A DNA stretch of 64,000 nucleotides from Paracoccus wurundjeri (GTDB lineage: Bacteria > Pseudomonadota > Alphaproteobacteria > Rhodobacterales > Rhodobacteraceae): contig NZ_JAUUTZ010000006.1 in the NCBI RefSeq assembly GCF_030678915.1, positions 62,001 through 126,000 of the forward strand, read 5' to 3'. Within the stretch, counting starts at the first letter, position 1. Each line of letters opens with the position of its first letter. The notes below the pieces were generated by a model. The model did no database searches and was not told where the DNA came from. It saw nothing but the letters and a program-made list of their open reading frames with translations. The position numbers and the translations under genes are program-made. Shown here piece by piece: positions 8,407-16,520 of the stretch.

Positions 8407-10247
8407 AACCGTATTACCGTCTTGGCCAGTTGATCGATGCCTTCAAGCCCGCCGATGGCCCGCCTCCGCAGCGCCTGCTTGCCTTTTTCGGCTGGTGCCT
8501 TGCAGGCGCATGGCCGGGACTAGCGCTGGCAGCGGTAGCGTCGGCGCTTGCAGGGGTAGCCGACGTTTTCGCAGCGGTCCTGCTGGGCTGGGTGATCGAC
8601 GCGGTCGCCATCGGCAACCCTGCCTCGCTCTGGAGCGATAACGGCCTGCTGATCGTGGCATTCCTTGGTTTTTACCTGCTGTTGAGGCCGATGATTTTCG
8701 GCATATCCTCGGCAAGCTCCGGTGTGGTCGTCGGGCCCAATGTCCTGCCGCTTGTCCTGTCGCGGCTGCACCGCTGGACGATGGGGCATTCCGTTACTTT
8801 CTTCGATAACGATTTCGCAGGCAGGCTGGCGCAAAAACAGATGCAGACGGCGCGCGCCGTGACCGATGTCACTGTCGAACTGATCAATGCGGGGACATTC
8901 GGGCTGGCCACAGTCCTGGGCTCGGCCGTATTCCTGATTTCGGTCGATGGCTGGGGGGCGGTGACGCTGATTATCTGGCTAGGGGCCTATCTTGGGCTGA
9001 TCCGGTTCTTTCTGCCCCGCATCCGCTCGAAATCCAGCGCTCGGGCATCCGCCCGGGCAATGATCACCGGTCAGGTCGTGGATACGATCACCAATATCAA
9101 GACCGTCAAATTATTCGCGCATGACGAATACGAAGATCGTGCCGCATTAGGTGCAATGTCGGGATTTCGCGAGCGTGCGCTGGATTTCGGCGTCGTCAGC
9201 AGCTCATTTCGCGTTTCGCTGATGTTCATCGCCGGGCTTTTGCCGGTGATCCTGATCGGCGGCTCCATCATCCTGTGGCGGCAAGGATTGGCCACACCGG
9301 GCGATATCGCCGCAGCGGGCGCCATTGCCATGAGACTTAGCCAGATGACCGGCTGGATCAGTATGGCAATGATGGGAATCTGGGGCAGTATCGGCGAGGT
9401 CGAGGACGGGATGCACACGCTTTCGTCTCCGCACGGCCTGACAGACGATCCCGAGGCCTTACCCAAAGTTCTGACCGAAGGCAGGATCGAGTTCCGCGAC
9501 GTCAGTTTTTCCTATGGGCGCGGATCGGGTGGATTGCAGGGGATCAACCTGCATATCGCGCCGGGCGAAAAGGTTGGGATTGTCGGCGCATCGGGCGCGG
9601 GAAAATCGACCTTGGTCGCGCTTTTGCTCCGGCTTTATGATGTCGAGTCCGGCAGTATCCGCATCGACTCGACCGACCTGCGGAAAATCACCCAGGAAAG
9701 CCTGCGCCGTCAGATTGGCATGGTTACGCAGGAAACCGCAATGTTCAACCGGTCGGCGCGCGACAATATCCTTTATGGCCGCCCCGATGCGACACAGGCC
9801 GAGGTCGAGGCCGCAGCCCGCGCCGCAGAGGCGCATGATTTCATCCTTGAACTTCAGGACCATGCCGGGCGGAAAGGATATGATGCCCATCTGGGCGAAC
9901 GCGGCGTCAAACTTTCCGGCGGGCAGCGTCAGCGGATCGCAATCGCCCGCGCCTTTCTGAAAGATGCGCCGATACTGGTTCTGGACGAAGCCACAAGCGC
10001 CCTGGACAGCGAGATCGAAGCACAGATTCAAGAGGCACTGGTCCGCGCCATGCATGGCAAGACCGTTCTGGCGATCGCGCACAGGCTTTCGACCATTGCC
10101 GAGCTTGACCGGATCGTCGTTCTGGATTCCGGACAGATCATCGAGCAAGGTAGGCATGAACAGCTTCTGGCAAATTCCGGCCTTTATGCACTCTATTGGA
10201 ACCGGCAGTCAGGCGGCTTTCTGGGCACTGAAGAGGCAGCCGAATGA
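8403..10247 (+). CDS. ABC exporter, fused transmembrane and ATPase domains (MsbA/multidrug type)
   Basis: A 614-residue half-transporter expected to work as a homodimer in the inner membrane. The N-terminal half (to about 340) has six hydrophobic segments of a type I exporter. The C-terminal ATPase has Walker A GASGAGKST from G395, Q-loop VTQETAMFN, signature LSGGQ at 504-508, Walker B ILVLDEATSALD (D528, catalytic E529) and switch AHRLST. The substrate is unknown; lipid, peptide or drug are all possible. ATGA overlaps with both neighbours place it in the hslO operon. Confidence 0.92.
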   Translation: MKPYYRLGQLIDAFKPADGPPPQRLLAFFGWCLAGAWPGLALAAVASALAGVADVFAAVLLGWVIDAVAIGNPASLWSDNGLLIVAFLGFYLLLRPMIFGISSASSGVVVGPNVLPLVLSRLHRWTMGHSVTFFDNDFAGRLAQKQMQTARAVTDVTVELINAGTFGLATVLGSAVFLISVDGWGAVTLIIWLGAYLGLIRFFLPRIRSKSSARASARAMITGQVVDTITNIKTVKLFAHDEYEDRAALGAMSGFRERALDFGVVSSSFRVSLMFIAGLLPVILIGGSIILWRQGLATPGDIAAAGAIAMRLSQMTGWISMAMMGIWGSIGEVEDGMHTLSSPHGLTDDPEALPKVLTEGRIEFRDVSFSYGRGSGGLQGINLHIAPGEKVGIVGASGAGKSTLVALLLRLYDVESGSIRIDSTDLRKITQESLRRQIGMVTQETAMFNRSARDNILYGRPDATQAEVEAAARAAEAHDFILELQDHAGRKGYDAHLGERGVKLSGGQRQRIAIARAFLKDAPILVLDEATSALDSEIEAQIQEALVRAMHGKTVLAIAHRLSTIAELDRIVVLDSGQIIEQGRHEQLLANSGLYALYWNRQSGGFLGTEEAAE

Positions 10248-11467
10248 GCCTTTGGCATATCGACCGGCTTGGCCATCGCGGCGACGGCATCGCGATAAGC
10301 GAAGGTCGACGTGCTCTTGCCGCCCTGACCCTGCCCGGCGAAGAGATCGAGGGGGACGTGCAGGATGGCCGGATCGTCTCTCCGCGCATCCTGACGCCCT
10401 CACCCGATCGCGTGAAGCCCGCTTGCCGGCATTACCGTTCCTGCGGTGGTTGCTTGCTCATGCATGCGTCGGAAGAGTTCACCTCCCACTGGAAAACCGG
10501 CGTCGTCGAAGCCGCATTGACAGCACAAGGGCTTGAGGCGCCGGTCACACTGACGCATGTCTCGCCACCACGATCACGACGCCGGGCGGTTCTGTCCGGA
10601 CGCAGGACAAAGAAAGGCGCGCTGCTTGGCTTTCATGCGCGCGCGTCCGGCATCATCGTCGATCTGCAGGAATGTCAGGTTCTGCATCCCGCTATTATGC
10701 AGGCCTTGCCCATCCTGCGCCGGATCGTCACGGCAGGCGCCTCGCGCTCGGCAGAGCTTGGCATGACCGTCATTCACGGACCCGAAGGGTTGGATGTCGC
10801 CGTCGCCGGCGGCAAGCCACTGGATTCTGCGCTGTTTCATCATCTTGCGCAGCTTGGCGAAGCCGGGGATTTGGCAAGGCTCGACTGGGATGGCCAAGCC
10901 ATCACACGCCGTCCTCCCGCCCTGCCCATAGGGCGTAGCCGGCTGATCCCGCCACCCGGCGCGTTCCTTCAGGCGACAGCGGAAGCGGAAGCCGCTCTTC
11001 TCGCTGCGGTATGCAGGATGACAGCAGGTGCCCGGAAAATCGTCGATCTGTTCGCAGGCTGCGGAACCTTCACCTTGCCGCTGGCCGAGGCCGCGCAGGT
11101 TCATGCGGTCGAAGGTCTGGCGGCACCGCTTGGGGCATTGGATGCCGCCTGGCGAAGCGCCAAGGGGTTGCAGCGGGTCACCACCGAGATTCGCGATCTG
11201 GCCCGTCGCCCGCTTCAGGCCGGTGAGTTGCGCGGATTTGACGCGATTGTGATCGACCCGCCACGCAATGGAGCCGAAGCACAGGCCCGGGAAATCGCAA
11301 ATTCGGGGGTTTCCAGAGTTGCCTTCATCGCCTGTGATCCGGTGAATTTCGCAAGGGATGCGAAAATTTTAACTTCTGGCGGCTATATCTTGTCCAAGGT
11401 CGAGGTCATCGATCAGTTCCGCTGGTCGCCTCATGTCGAAACGGTGGCGGAGTTTCAACTTCGCTAG
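10244..11467 (+). CDS. TrmA/RlmD-type RNA m5U methyltransferase with Fe-S cluster
   Basis: A class I SAM-dependent RNA uracil-C5 methyltransferase, 407 residues. Fe-S ligands are C61, C67, C70 (in CRHYRSCGGC) and C144. The SAM site is DLFAGCGTF at 268-276, the catalytic loop DPPRNG at 338, the nucleophile C364 in IACDP, and the general base E399 in HVETV. It probably modifies 23S rRNA (RlmC/D class); a tRNA target is the alternative and cannot be excluded from sequence. It has a short N-terminal TRAM-like region. It is the last gene of the run starting at hslO. Confidence 0.9.
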   Translation: MSLWHIDRLGHRGDGIAISEGRRALAALTLPGEEIEGDVQDGRIVSPRILTPSPDRVKPACRHYRSCGGCLLMHASEEFTSHWKTGVVEAALTAQGLEAPVTLTHVSPPRSRRRAVLSGRRTKKGALLGFHARASGIIVDLQECQVLHPAIMQALPILRRIVTAGASRSAELGMTVIHGPEGLDVAVAGGKPLDSALFHHLAQLGEAGDLARLDWDGQAITRRPPALPIGRSRLIPPPGAFLQATAEAEAALLAAVCRMTAGARKIVDLFAGCGTFTLPLAEAAQVHAVEGLAAPLGALDAAWRSAKGLQRVTTEIRDLARRPLQAGELRGFDAIVIDPPRNGAEAQAREIANSGVSRVAFIACDPVNFARDAKILTSGGYILSKVEVIDQFRWSPHVETVAEFQLR

Positions 11468-11529
11468 TCAAATCACCTCCGAGTATGATATTAAGTTCAT
11501 ATAAAACATAAAAGAATCCAGAGGCAGTG

Positions 11530-12045
11530 ATGTATCGAGCAACCCGTCGCACAGTTGCGCTATCTGTGCTGGCTTTCATGGCGGCCTGCGGCAAGCCAAA
11601 AAGCAGATTCAAAACCTATTCCGGCCCGCCGGTTACGCAGATCGTCGTAAACAAGGGAAAGCGCAGGCTTTACCTGTTAAGCGGTACAACCGTTCTCAAG
11701 GCCTATGATGTCGGGTTGGGCTTCGCCCCTGTGGGCACCAAGCAGTTCGAGGGTGACGGCAAGACGCCGGAAGGCCTCTATTTCATTGACCGCTTCAACC
11801 CGCGAAGCCGCTATCACCTGTCGGTCGGCGTTTCCTATCCGCGGCCAGAGCAGGTTGCATTAGCTGAAAGTCTGGGCAGAAAAGCCGGCGGCGACATTTT
11901 CATTCACGGTTGGGGGCCCGAGGGCCGGCAGCTCGCCGATCAGAAGCGAGATTGGACAGCCGGCTGTATTGCCGTGAATGACGAAGAGATCGAAGAAATC
12001 TTTGCAATGGTCACGACCGGCGTTCCGATCATCATCAATCCCTGA
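11530..12045 (+). CDS. L,D-transpeptidase (YkuD) lipoprotein
   Basis: A 171-residue lipoprotein: the signal peptide ends in a lipobox with C20 (FMAAC), so the mature protein is membrane-anchored facing the periplasm. The YkuD domain spans about 37-171, with catalytic H126 (IFIHGWG) and nucleophile C146 in DWTAGCIAV. It should act on peptidoglycan tetrapeptides (3-3 crosslinks or protein attachment) or share the fold of murein endopeptidase-like YafK. The start is the ATG six bases after AGAGG; a GTG one codon upstream is the alternative. It converges on a CAP-domain lipoprotein gene with a shared terminator between. Confidence 0.9.
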   Translation: MYRATRRTVALSVLAFMAACGKPKSRFKTYSGPPVTQIVVNKGKRRLYLLSGTTVLKAYDVGLGFAPVGTKQFEGDGKTPEGLYFIDRFNPRSRYHLSVGVSYPRPEQVALAESLGRKAGGDIFIHGWGPEGRQLADQKRDWTAGCIAVNDEEIEEIFAMVTTGVPIIINP

Positions 12046-12077
12046 CATCACCGTCGGGTTCTCGGCAGCGGAATACC

Positions 12078-12105
12078 AATGCCCCGGCAGAACAACCGGG
12101 GCATT
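12078..12105. terminator. Hairpin between convergent genes (likely bidirectional terminator)
   Basis: A perfect 10-bp stem AATGCCCCGG/CCGGGGCATT with an 8-nt loop (12088-12095) lies between the L,D-transpeptidase and CAP-domain genes. The AT at the stem base offers only short T tracts on either strand. Confidence 0.65.
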
Positions 12106-12124
12106 CCGATTGCTGTACCGGTGA

Positions 12125-12640
12125 TCAGTTTGCACCGGTCAGCAGAGTCCACCAGATCTTGCCCGAGGTTTCCTGATACCACGCAATTCCCAATTGGCTC
12201 GCGTCGGGATGCATGATCACATCGCGGGTGTCGCGCGTGGCCATCCATGCATTCAAGGTCTGAATATCATTCTCGTATGTTTCCGAGATATTTTCGCCGA
12301 TCAGATGCCCCTGAAAGCCCTGTCGCCGCGCACGCTCCAGTGGCGAGGAACCATCCGATCCCCAATGCCATGCCCGGTTCTGGGCCGACATGTCACGCGA
12401 ATGCGCCAATGCCGCCGCATTCAGTTGCGGGTCGAGCGTCACCGGGCTTAACGAAACATTGGCTCGTAAAGTGTTGATCTGCTGCAACACTCGATTGGGA
12501 ATTTCCGCCTCTTCACGCGCACCGATCTTATAGGCGACAGGCAGCGGTTGCCCGTCCGGACCAAGCTGCGGCGCCAAGCGTGGCTGACAGGCAGCCAGCG
12601 CGATTAGCGCAACCACTGGAATTAACTTGATATTTTTCAT
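12125..12640 (-). CDS. CAP/SCP-domain lipoprotein
   Basis: A 171-residue protein with a lipoprotein signal (MKNIKLIPVVALIALAAC, lipid on C18) and one CAP domain: ALAHSRDMSAQNRAWHWGSD carries the first conserved His, then GENISETY and LGIAWYQ. Bacterial CAP proteins are secreted or surface-attached; their enzymatic role is mostly unknown. A paralogue lies at 19624-20154. It is divergent from the Tat-type L,D-transpeptidase gene, with a shared 222-bp control region. Confidence 0.87.
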   Translation of the reverse strand: MKNIKLIPVVALIALAACQPRLAPQLGPDGQPLPVAYKIGAREEAEIPNRVLQQINTLRANVSLSPVTLDPQLNAAALAHSRDMSAQNRAWHWGSDGSSPLERARRQGFQGHLIGENISETYENDIQTLNAWMATRDTRDVIMHPDASQLGIAWYQETSGKIWWTLLTGAN

Positions 12641-12761
12641 TTATGCTGTCCCTTGTCTGCTCTGGGTCCAAGATCTACCGAATGGCCGGGCTTCGTTCAA
12701 ACGCAAGAATCCGTGAACGTGGCGGGTAAATTGCATGGGAATTATCGCATCTGTTTGATTT

Positions 12762-12790
12762 GGCAGAAATCTGCCGGAGCGTTATATACT
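12762..12790 (+). promoter_or_regulatory. Candidate promoter with overlapping palindromic operator
   Basis: A 14-bp palindrome GGCAGA-AA-TCTGCC (12762-12775) sits where the -35 of a promoter with -10 TATACT (12785-12790) would be, and no good -35 hexamer is present. That geometry suits an activator site or a repressor covering the promoter. It would serve the L,D-transpeptidase gene starting at 12863. Confidence 0.45.
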
Positions 12791-12862
12791 CGATCACCAG
12801 TTTGGGCAAAGTAGTAACGAGATCGCCGAAAAGAGCGGTCAGAGGAACGAGGATATTTGCTG

Positions 12863-13510
12863 ATGAGCAGTACAGCCTTAAACCGCCGGGCTTTTCTTGG
12901 TTCGGCCGCTGCGATTGGAGTCGCCGGTCTGGCATTGCCGGGCCGCGCACAGGAATTCGACCCGAATACCGGTCAGCCGAGTTATGACGCGGCAAACGGT
13001 GCCACCCCCGATGCCGGTGTGGTTCAATACGACAACGAAGGAGACCAGCGGCACAATATCTCAAGCTTCCGCACTCAGGACTGGCGTCCGTATTTCACCA
13101 ACCTGACCAATGGTGCGATCCTGTGCGACATTACCTCGCGGGCGGTGCATTTCTGGTCCGAGGATGGCAACACCTATCGCGTTTACCCGTCATCGATTCC
13201 GGTCAGCAAGGATCTGACGCGGCTGGGCAGGACAGAGATCATCAAGAAGGTCGAGGGACCGTCCTGGGCACCGACACCTGCCATGAAAAAAAGCAATCCG
13301 TCGTGGCCCGATTTCGTGCCGCCGGGACCAGACAATCCGCTTGGCACCCACGCGCTTTGGCTAAGCTGGCAATATTATCGGATTCACGGCACCCACGACA
13401 CTCGCAAGATCGGGCGTAAATCGTCGAATGGCTGCATCGGGCTGTATAACGAGCATATCAAGGAATTGTTCGGCTTTGCCAATATCGGCACACAGGTTCT
13501 GCTGATCTGA
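12863..13510 (+). CDS. Tat-exported L,D-transpeptidase (YkuD family)
   Basis: A 215-residue protein with a twin-arginine signal: NRRAFLG (R8-R9), a hydrophobic stretch and PGRAQ cleavage near 30. The YkuD catalytic domain has H175 in RIHGTHDT and C191 in KSSNGCIGL, the canonical S-x-GC site. It should cross-link periplasmic peptidoglycan. Tat export implies folding before translocation. The start is the ATG about 10 bases after GAGG; upstream TTG/CTG starts are possible. A terminator follows. Confidence 0.93.
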   Translation: MSSTALNRRAFLGSAAAIGVAGLALPGRAQEFDPNTGQPSYDAANGATPDAGVVQYDNEGDQRHNISSFRTQDWRPYFTNLTNGAILCDITSRAVHFWSEDGNTYRVYPSSIPVSKDLTRLGRTEIIKKVEGPSWAPTPAMKKSNPSWPDFVPPGPDNPLGTHALWLSWQYYRIHGTHDTRKIGRKSSNGCIGLYNEHIKELFGFANIGTQVLLI

Positions 13511-13534
13511 CGCAAACAGCCAACGAATACCATG

Positions 13535-13559
13535 CGGGGGCAGATTCTGCCCCCGTTTC
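13535..13559 (+). terminator. Terminator after the Tat L,D-transpeptidase
   Basis: Stem CGGGGGCA/TGCCCCCG (13535-13542, 13548-13555), loop GATTC, then GTTTCGGTTTT-type tail. It lies between convergent genes and may also stop hemH transcription on the other strand. Confidence 0.75.
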
Positions 13560-13564
13560 GGTTT

Positions 13565-14593
13565 TCAGACCCAGCCGGTAATATTTTCACGAATGACGTT
13601 CATCATCACATCGATATGTTCCGGATCGGCATTAAGGCAGGGAATATAGGTGAAACGCTCACCGCCCGCATGTTCGAATGCCTCGCGGATTTCGCCCTGA
13701 ATTTCCTCGAGCGTTTCGATACAGTCCGAAGCGAAAGCGGGTGAGATCACCGCAATATCGCTGTATCCCTGCCGCGCCAGATCCGCGACATGCTCGACGG
13801 TATAGGGGCGCAACCATTCCTCGCGCCCGAAGACCGACTGAAAGCTGGTATCGATGATACCGTCTTCCCATCCCAGCCGCTCCTGCAGCAGCCGGGAGGT
13901 TTTCTGACACTGACAGTAATAAGGATCGCCCTGCAGCAGGTAGCGCCGGGGCATACCGTGATAAGAAGCAACCAGCTTGGCCGGCTTTTGTCCGTCAAGC
14001 GCCCGCTCGACCGAAGCCGCAAGCGCGCCAATATAGTCCGGCCGGTCAAAATAGCGCTCGCAGGTGCGGACCGCAGGTTGCCGCCTCTGCTCCATCAGGG
14101 CGCGGAAAAGCTGGTCATTCGCCGTGGCCGAAGTCGCACCTGCATATTGCGGATAAAGCGGCAGAAATACGATCCGGCGACAGCCGGCTTCCACCATACG
14201 CCCGACAACCTCCTGCGTTGAAGGATTGCCATAGCGCATGCAGAATTCGACCATCACGTCGTCGCCCCACTCCGCGATCGCCCGAGCGCGCAGCGACTCG
14301 GTCTGATCACGGGTGATCGTCATCATGGGGCTTTCGTCCTTTTCCTCGTTCCAGATGGTTTTGTAATTCGCACCGGAACTGAAGGGACGCTTGGTCAGAA
14401 TGATGCCTTGCAGGATCGGTTGCCATTTCCAGCGCGGCAGATCGATGACGCGGCTATCCGAAAGAAATTCGTTCAGATATCGCCGCATCGACCAGTAATC
14501 ATACCCATCCGGCGTCCCGAGATTGGCGATCAGAATTCCGGTCTTTGCCGGGGGAAGCCGGGGATGATCGGCGGGCGAAGCTGCTGGCGTCAT
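13565..14593 (-). CDS. hemH: Ferrochelatase
   Basis: The last step of protoheme synthesis: insertion of Fe2+ into protoporphyrin IX. The 342-residue product has family blocks GILIANLGTPDGYDYWSMRR, MRYGNPS, LPLYPQYAGATS, the active-site His in SYHGMPRRYL and the acidic FASDCIETLEEI block. YYCQCQ is also present; some ferrochelatases carry a [2Fe-2S] cluster, but the usual four-Cys set was not verified. It starts within the stop of the upstream methyltransferase gene (ATGA), so the two are co-translated. Confidence 0.96.
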   Translation of the reverse strand: MTPAASPADHPRLPPAKTGILIANLGTPDGYDYWSMRRYLNEFLSDSRVIDLPRWKWQPILQGIILTKRPFSSGANYKTIWNEEKDESPMMTITRDQTESLRARAIAEWGDDVMVEFCMRYGNPSTQEVVGRMVEAGCRRIVFLPLYPQYAGATSATANDQLFRALMEQRRQPAVRTCERYFDRPDYIGALAASVERALDGQKPAKLVASYHGMPRRYLLQGDPYYCQCQKTSRLLQERLGWEDGIIDTSFQSVFGREEWLRPYTVEHVADLARQGYSDIAVISPAFASDCIETLEEIQGEIREAFEHAGGERFTYIPCLNADPEHIDVMMNVIRENITGWV

Positions 14594-15438
14594 GAATTTT
14601 TCCTGATCTCGTCAAGTGCATCGGCAAGGCTTTTCTGCGCCGAACCGGGGCGCAAGGGTTTCTGCTGGGTTTCGGATGGGGCCCATCCGGTAAGAAAAAC
14701 CAGATCGAAGCTTGCTTGTATACGGGTCGGATCGTCGCGGTCCGGGAAGCTTTCGGCATAAATCACCGCTGCCCGCGCAAAGATCTCGCGTCTTGTCGGC
14801 CGTCTGAGCCTGTTGACCATCGCATTGGACTCGCCCATGTCCCGCAAATCGCGGGCGAGATGAACAAGATCACGATAGCTCGCACGTTGCCCGACAAGGT
14901 CGGCCACTGGAAGCGCCAGCCCGACCCGTGACAACAATGCGCCCAGATCGCGGATCTCACCCATTGGAAGAACACGCGGAGAAAGCCCTCCCGTCACCTC
15001 GGATTCGGCGGCTGCCATGGCGGCCCGAAGCTCATGCAGGGTCTGGCCTCCGAAGCAGACAGCGATGAACAGCCCGTCTTTTACAAGCGCCCGCGCAGAT
15101 TGCACGATCTGCCCGACCGGATCGTCGGCCCAATGCAGGGACATGGCATGAATGATCAGATCATGGCTGTCGGGGGCAAGATCCAGTACCGGATCGTCAG
15201 GGATCACGCGGAAATGCGGGAACTCGGCTGACCAGAATTCAGGAAAGCCCGTTACGATCGCGGGCCTTTGAAACGTTCTGTTAATCTCGTCCAGCCTATC
15301 CTTGAGTTCCGCTGCAGCGATTCGATGCAGCAGATCGACATGTCCCCTGCCTGCCGCTCGCCTGCGTTGCCGCAGCAGGGCGTCGCGGTCGGTCAGGGTT
15401 GGTTGCTGAACGACGGAATTGGGTCTTGGACTGTTCAT
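14590..15438 (-). CDS. NDUFAF5/BioC-like methyltransferase-fold protein with degenerate SAM motif
   Basis: A 282-residue protein of the class I methyltransferase fold. It matches the alphaproteobacterial NDUFAF5-like group through the N-terminal LTDRDALLRQRRRAA and the HDLIIHAMSLHWADDPVGQI block. The position where a GxGxG SAM-binding motif is expected reads RPAIVTGFPEFW, so methyl-donor binding may be altered or lost. NDUFAF5 itself hydroxylates an arginine of a complex I subunit; a complex I assembly role here is inference. It is coupled to hemH. Its ATG shares CATG with the opposite-strand comF start. Confidence 0.72.
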   Translation of the reverse strand: MNSPRPNSVVQQPTLTDRDALLRQRRRAAGRGHVDLLHRIAAAELKDRLDEINRTFQRPAIVTGFPEFWSAEFPHFRVIPDDPVLDLAPDSHDLIIHAMSLHWADDPVGQIVQSARALVKDGLFIAVCFGGQTLHELRAAMAAAESEVTGGLSPRVLPMGEIRDLGALLSRVGLALPVADLVGQRASYRDLVHLARDLRDMGESNAMVNRLRRPTRREIFARAAVIYAESFPDRDDPTRIQASFDLVFLTGWAPSETQQKPLRPGSAQKSLADALDEIRKNS

Positions 15439-16210
15439 GGATAGTATAGATAAGCTTCTTCATCGGCCGGTAAAAGCCGTGTTGGGCCTATTGTATCCGG
15501 CGCAATGCCCCTGCTGTGGCCGAATCGTCGAAAACAGCCCGGATTCCCGGGCGCATGCCGCGCTTTGCCCGGAATGCTGGCAGGATGCACATTTCATCAC
15601 TGATCCCGCCTGCCTGAAATGTGGCGCGCCTTTACCCGAAAACAATCAGGCCGACGCGGCAGAATGTCTTTGCGACGATTGTCTGAGCATTGCCCGTCCC
15701 TGGCACCGGGGCCGGGCGGCACTTGTCTATTCGGGCACCGGACGCATATTGCTGCTTGCCCTTAAACATCGGGATCGCCCGGATCTTGCGCCGGTGCTTG
15801 GTGCGTGGTTGTCCGAGGCCGCGCGCCCCATCATCACGCCAGACATGATCGTCGCCCCGGTGCCTTTGCATTTCCGCCGTCTGTTCAAGCGCCGCTATAA
15901 CCAATCCGCATTGCTTGCCCGTCATCTGGGCGCATTACACGGATTGACCGTCATCCCCGATCTGCTTCTGCGCAAACGCCACACCCCGATGCAGGACCAC
16001 CGCAATATTACCGATCGTTTCGCCAATATCGCCAATGCGATAACGGTCAATCCTCGGCGACTGCCGCATCTCGGCGGGCGGCCGGTATTGCTGGTCGACG
16101 ATGTGATGACCTCGGGCGCGACACTTTCTGCCGCTACCGAAGCCCTACATGACGCGGGTTCCGGCAGGATCTGTGTTGCGTCTCTGGCACGTGCGCTTAA
16201 GGATGATTAA
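15437..16210 (+). CDS. comF: ComF family phosphoribosyltransferase-like protein
   Basis: A 257-residue ComF-type protein. The N-terminal zinc region has CPCC, CPEC, CLKC and CLCDDC pairs (about 24-82). The C-terminal PRTase fold carries the PRPP loop VLLVDDVMTSGAT (about 219-231). Homologues support DNA uptake or purine/thiol metabolism; in non-competent bacteria the role is unclear. The start codon is inferred from homology, because no good Shine-Dalgarno precedes it. It is divergent from the methyltransferase gene with zero intergenic DNA. Confidence 0.88.
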   Translation: MDSIDKLLHRPVKAVLGLLYPAQCPCCGRIVENSPDSRAHAALCPECWQDAHFITDPACLKCGAPLPENNQADAAECLCDDCLSIARPWHRGRAALVYSGTGRILLLALKHRDRPDLAPVLGAWLSEAARPIITPDMIVAPVPLHFRRLFKRRYNQSALLARHLGALHGLTVIPDLLLRKRHTPMQDHRNITDRFANIANAITVNPRRLPHLGGRPVLLVDDVMTSGATLSAATEALHDAGSGRICVASLARALKDD

Positions 16211-16211
16211 A

Positions 16212-16227
16212 TGAGTAAAATTACTCA
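16212..16227. promoter_or_regulatory. Palindrome TGAGTAA-AA-TTACTCA before grxC
   Basis: Perfect 7-bp arms with a 2-bp spacer form an AT-rich operator-like palindrome between the comF stop (16208-16210) and the grxC start at 16245. No T run follows, so it is not a terminator. The regulator is unknown. The sequence also reads as a 13-codon ORF from the ATG at 16211, probably by chance. Confidence 0.5.
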
Positions 16228-16244
16228 GAAAGGGAAAAGAAAGC

Positions 16245-16520
16245 ATGACTGATCTGGCCAGCGTCGAGATCTATACCACCAGAACCTGTCCCTATTGTAT
16301 TGCGGCCAAGTCACTGCTTCGGCGCAAAGGTGCCTCGTTCACGGAAATCGATGTCGGCGCGCAGCCCGAATTACGCAGCGAAATGATGCAGCGTGCCATG
16401 GGCCGCCGCACCGTCCCGCAGATCTTCATCGACGGCAAGCATATCGGCGGCAGCGACGAATTGCACGCGTTGGAGCGTGACGGGAAACTTGATCCCCTGC
16501 TTGCCGGATCGGTGGCATGA
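16245..16520 (+). CDS. grxC: Glutaredoxin 3
   Basis: A 91-residue dithiol glutaredoxin: active site C15-P-Y-C18, cis-Pro TVPQIFI, and glutathione-binding GGSDEL. It reduces protein disulfides and glutathione mixed disulfides in the cytosol. Ribosome site AAGGGAAA lies upstream. It overlaps the next gene by ATGA. Confidence 0.95.
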   Translation: MTDLASVEIYTTRTCPYCIAAKSLLRRKGASFTEIDVGAQPELRSEMMQRAMGRRTVPQIFIDGKHIGGSDELHALERDGKLDPLLAGSVA

